Assembly (NCBI GenBank): GCA_003852805.1 | Contig: RDDY01000285.1 | Span: 1 to 7,224, forward strand | Direction of reading: 5' to 3' | Origin: Chryseobacterium sp. | Lineage (GTDB): Bacteria > Bacteroidota > Bacteroidia > Flavobacteriales > Weeksellaceae | DNA length: 7,224 nucleotides | Shown: in pieces, positions 6,758 through 7,224 of the stretch | Numbering within the stretch: position 1 is the first letter of the stretch | Layout: each line of letters opens with the position of its first letter | Notes under the pieces: generated by a model | Seen by the model: only the letters and a program-made list of their open reading frames with translations | What the model was told of the DNA's origin: nothing | Database searches by the model: none | Translations under genes and position numbers: made by a program

Positions 6758-7224
6758 CTAATCCTTTTCCTCCAGCGTGATTTTCTTTGTGATGCGGTAT
6801 TTTCGCTTTTTCTTCCGCGGATTTGCTTCGCCTATCAATCTCCCCCAGGGTTGCAGTTCGGGCACGTGGTCAAAGATGATCTTGATGATTGCCAAAGTGG
6901 GAATGCATAAAAACATACCCGATATGCCCCAAAGACTTTCACCCACCAAGATGGCCAAGAATGAGAACAGCGCATTGATTTTGACCTTGGAACCGACGAC
7001 CAGCGGAAGAATCAAATTACCGTCGATGGCGTGGATGCCGATGTAACCCAGCGCAACAAACAAACCGGCCGACGCGCCGCCCGTGGCGAAAGTGATAATG
7101 AAGCTGATGAGAAACGCAATAAAGATTCCCAAATACGGGATGACATTCAGCAAACCTGTGAGAACGCCCAGAAGCACGGCGTATTTCACACCCAATATCG
7201 ACAGGAAGACGGTGGTCATGGTGC
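6758..7224 (-). CDS. AI-2E/PerM-family membrane transporter, C-terminal part (cut by window edge)
   Basis: The frame is open from the right edge to TAG 6760-6758, giving about 155 codons, roughly the last 45% of a family that usually runs 330-380 aa. Visible family motifs are [14 protein letters not shown], followed by a long hydrophobic stretch, then [20 protein letters not shown], and [20 protein letters not shown], with about four hydrophobic segments. The protein ends in a basic tail ([14 protein letters not shown]) that should lie in the cytoplasm. The ATG at 7219 falls inside a conserved helix and is not the real start; the N-terminal half lies outside the window. The family exports varied small molecules or ions (AI-2 in E. 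coli TqsA, Na+/H+ exchange in some homologues); the substrate here is unknown. It lies 62 bp upstream of pgi with no terminator seen between. Confidence 0.88.
   Translation of the reverse strand, partial: TMTTVFLSILGVKYAVLLGVLTGLLNVIPYLGIFIAFLISFIITFATGGASAGLFVALGYIGIHAIDGNLILPLVVGSKVKINALFSFLAILVGESLWGISGMFLCIPTLAIIKIIFDHVPELQPWGRLIGEANPRKKKRKYRITKKITLEEKD

Overview
The window reads as chromosomal DNA of a member of the Bacteroidota. The evidence is the long 546-residue glucose-6-phosphate isomerase of the type I associate with Flavobacteriia and relatives, weak or absent Shine-Dalgarno sequences before most starts, TAnnTTTG-type promoter elements, and a RelE/DUF2683-like toxin-antitoxin pair of a Bacteroidota kind. 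A Flavobacteriia-like (Weeksellaceae/Chryseobacterium-like) host is my best guess from remembered family resemblance, not from a search.

Every supported gene lies on the minus strand, so the biological reading order runs from high to low coordinates. At the right edge is the C-terminal half of an AI-2E/PerM-family membrane protein. It is followed by pgi (6695-5055), which probably has its own promoter in a 62-bp gap. A short toxin-antitoxin remnant comes next: an intact 68-aa antitoxin (5033-4827), then a RelE/ParE-type toxin gene (4822-4543) broken by two single-base frameshifts.

The remnant runs straight into a tightly packed run of genes with gaps or overlaps of 1 to 43 bp: folD (one-carbon/folate metabolism), queE (7-deazaguanine pathway), a polyprenyl-phosphate sugar phosphotransferase (start of capsule or exopolysaccharide chains), mlaE and mlaF (inner-membrane permease and ATPase of an MCE-type lipid transporter), and the first 30 codons of an exported, probably outer-membrane, protein cut by the left edge. 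The spacing suggests one co-transcribed unit that mixes metabolic and envelope functions.

No RNA gene, insertion sequence, CRISPR array, phage gene or convincing intrinsic terminator was seen. No gene-free stretch exceeds about 62 bp. Most of the window is ordinary housekeeping content. The notable part is the decayed toxin beside an apparently intact antitoxin. I see no convincing novel multi-gene system.
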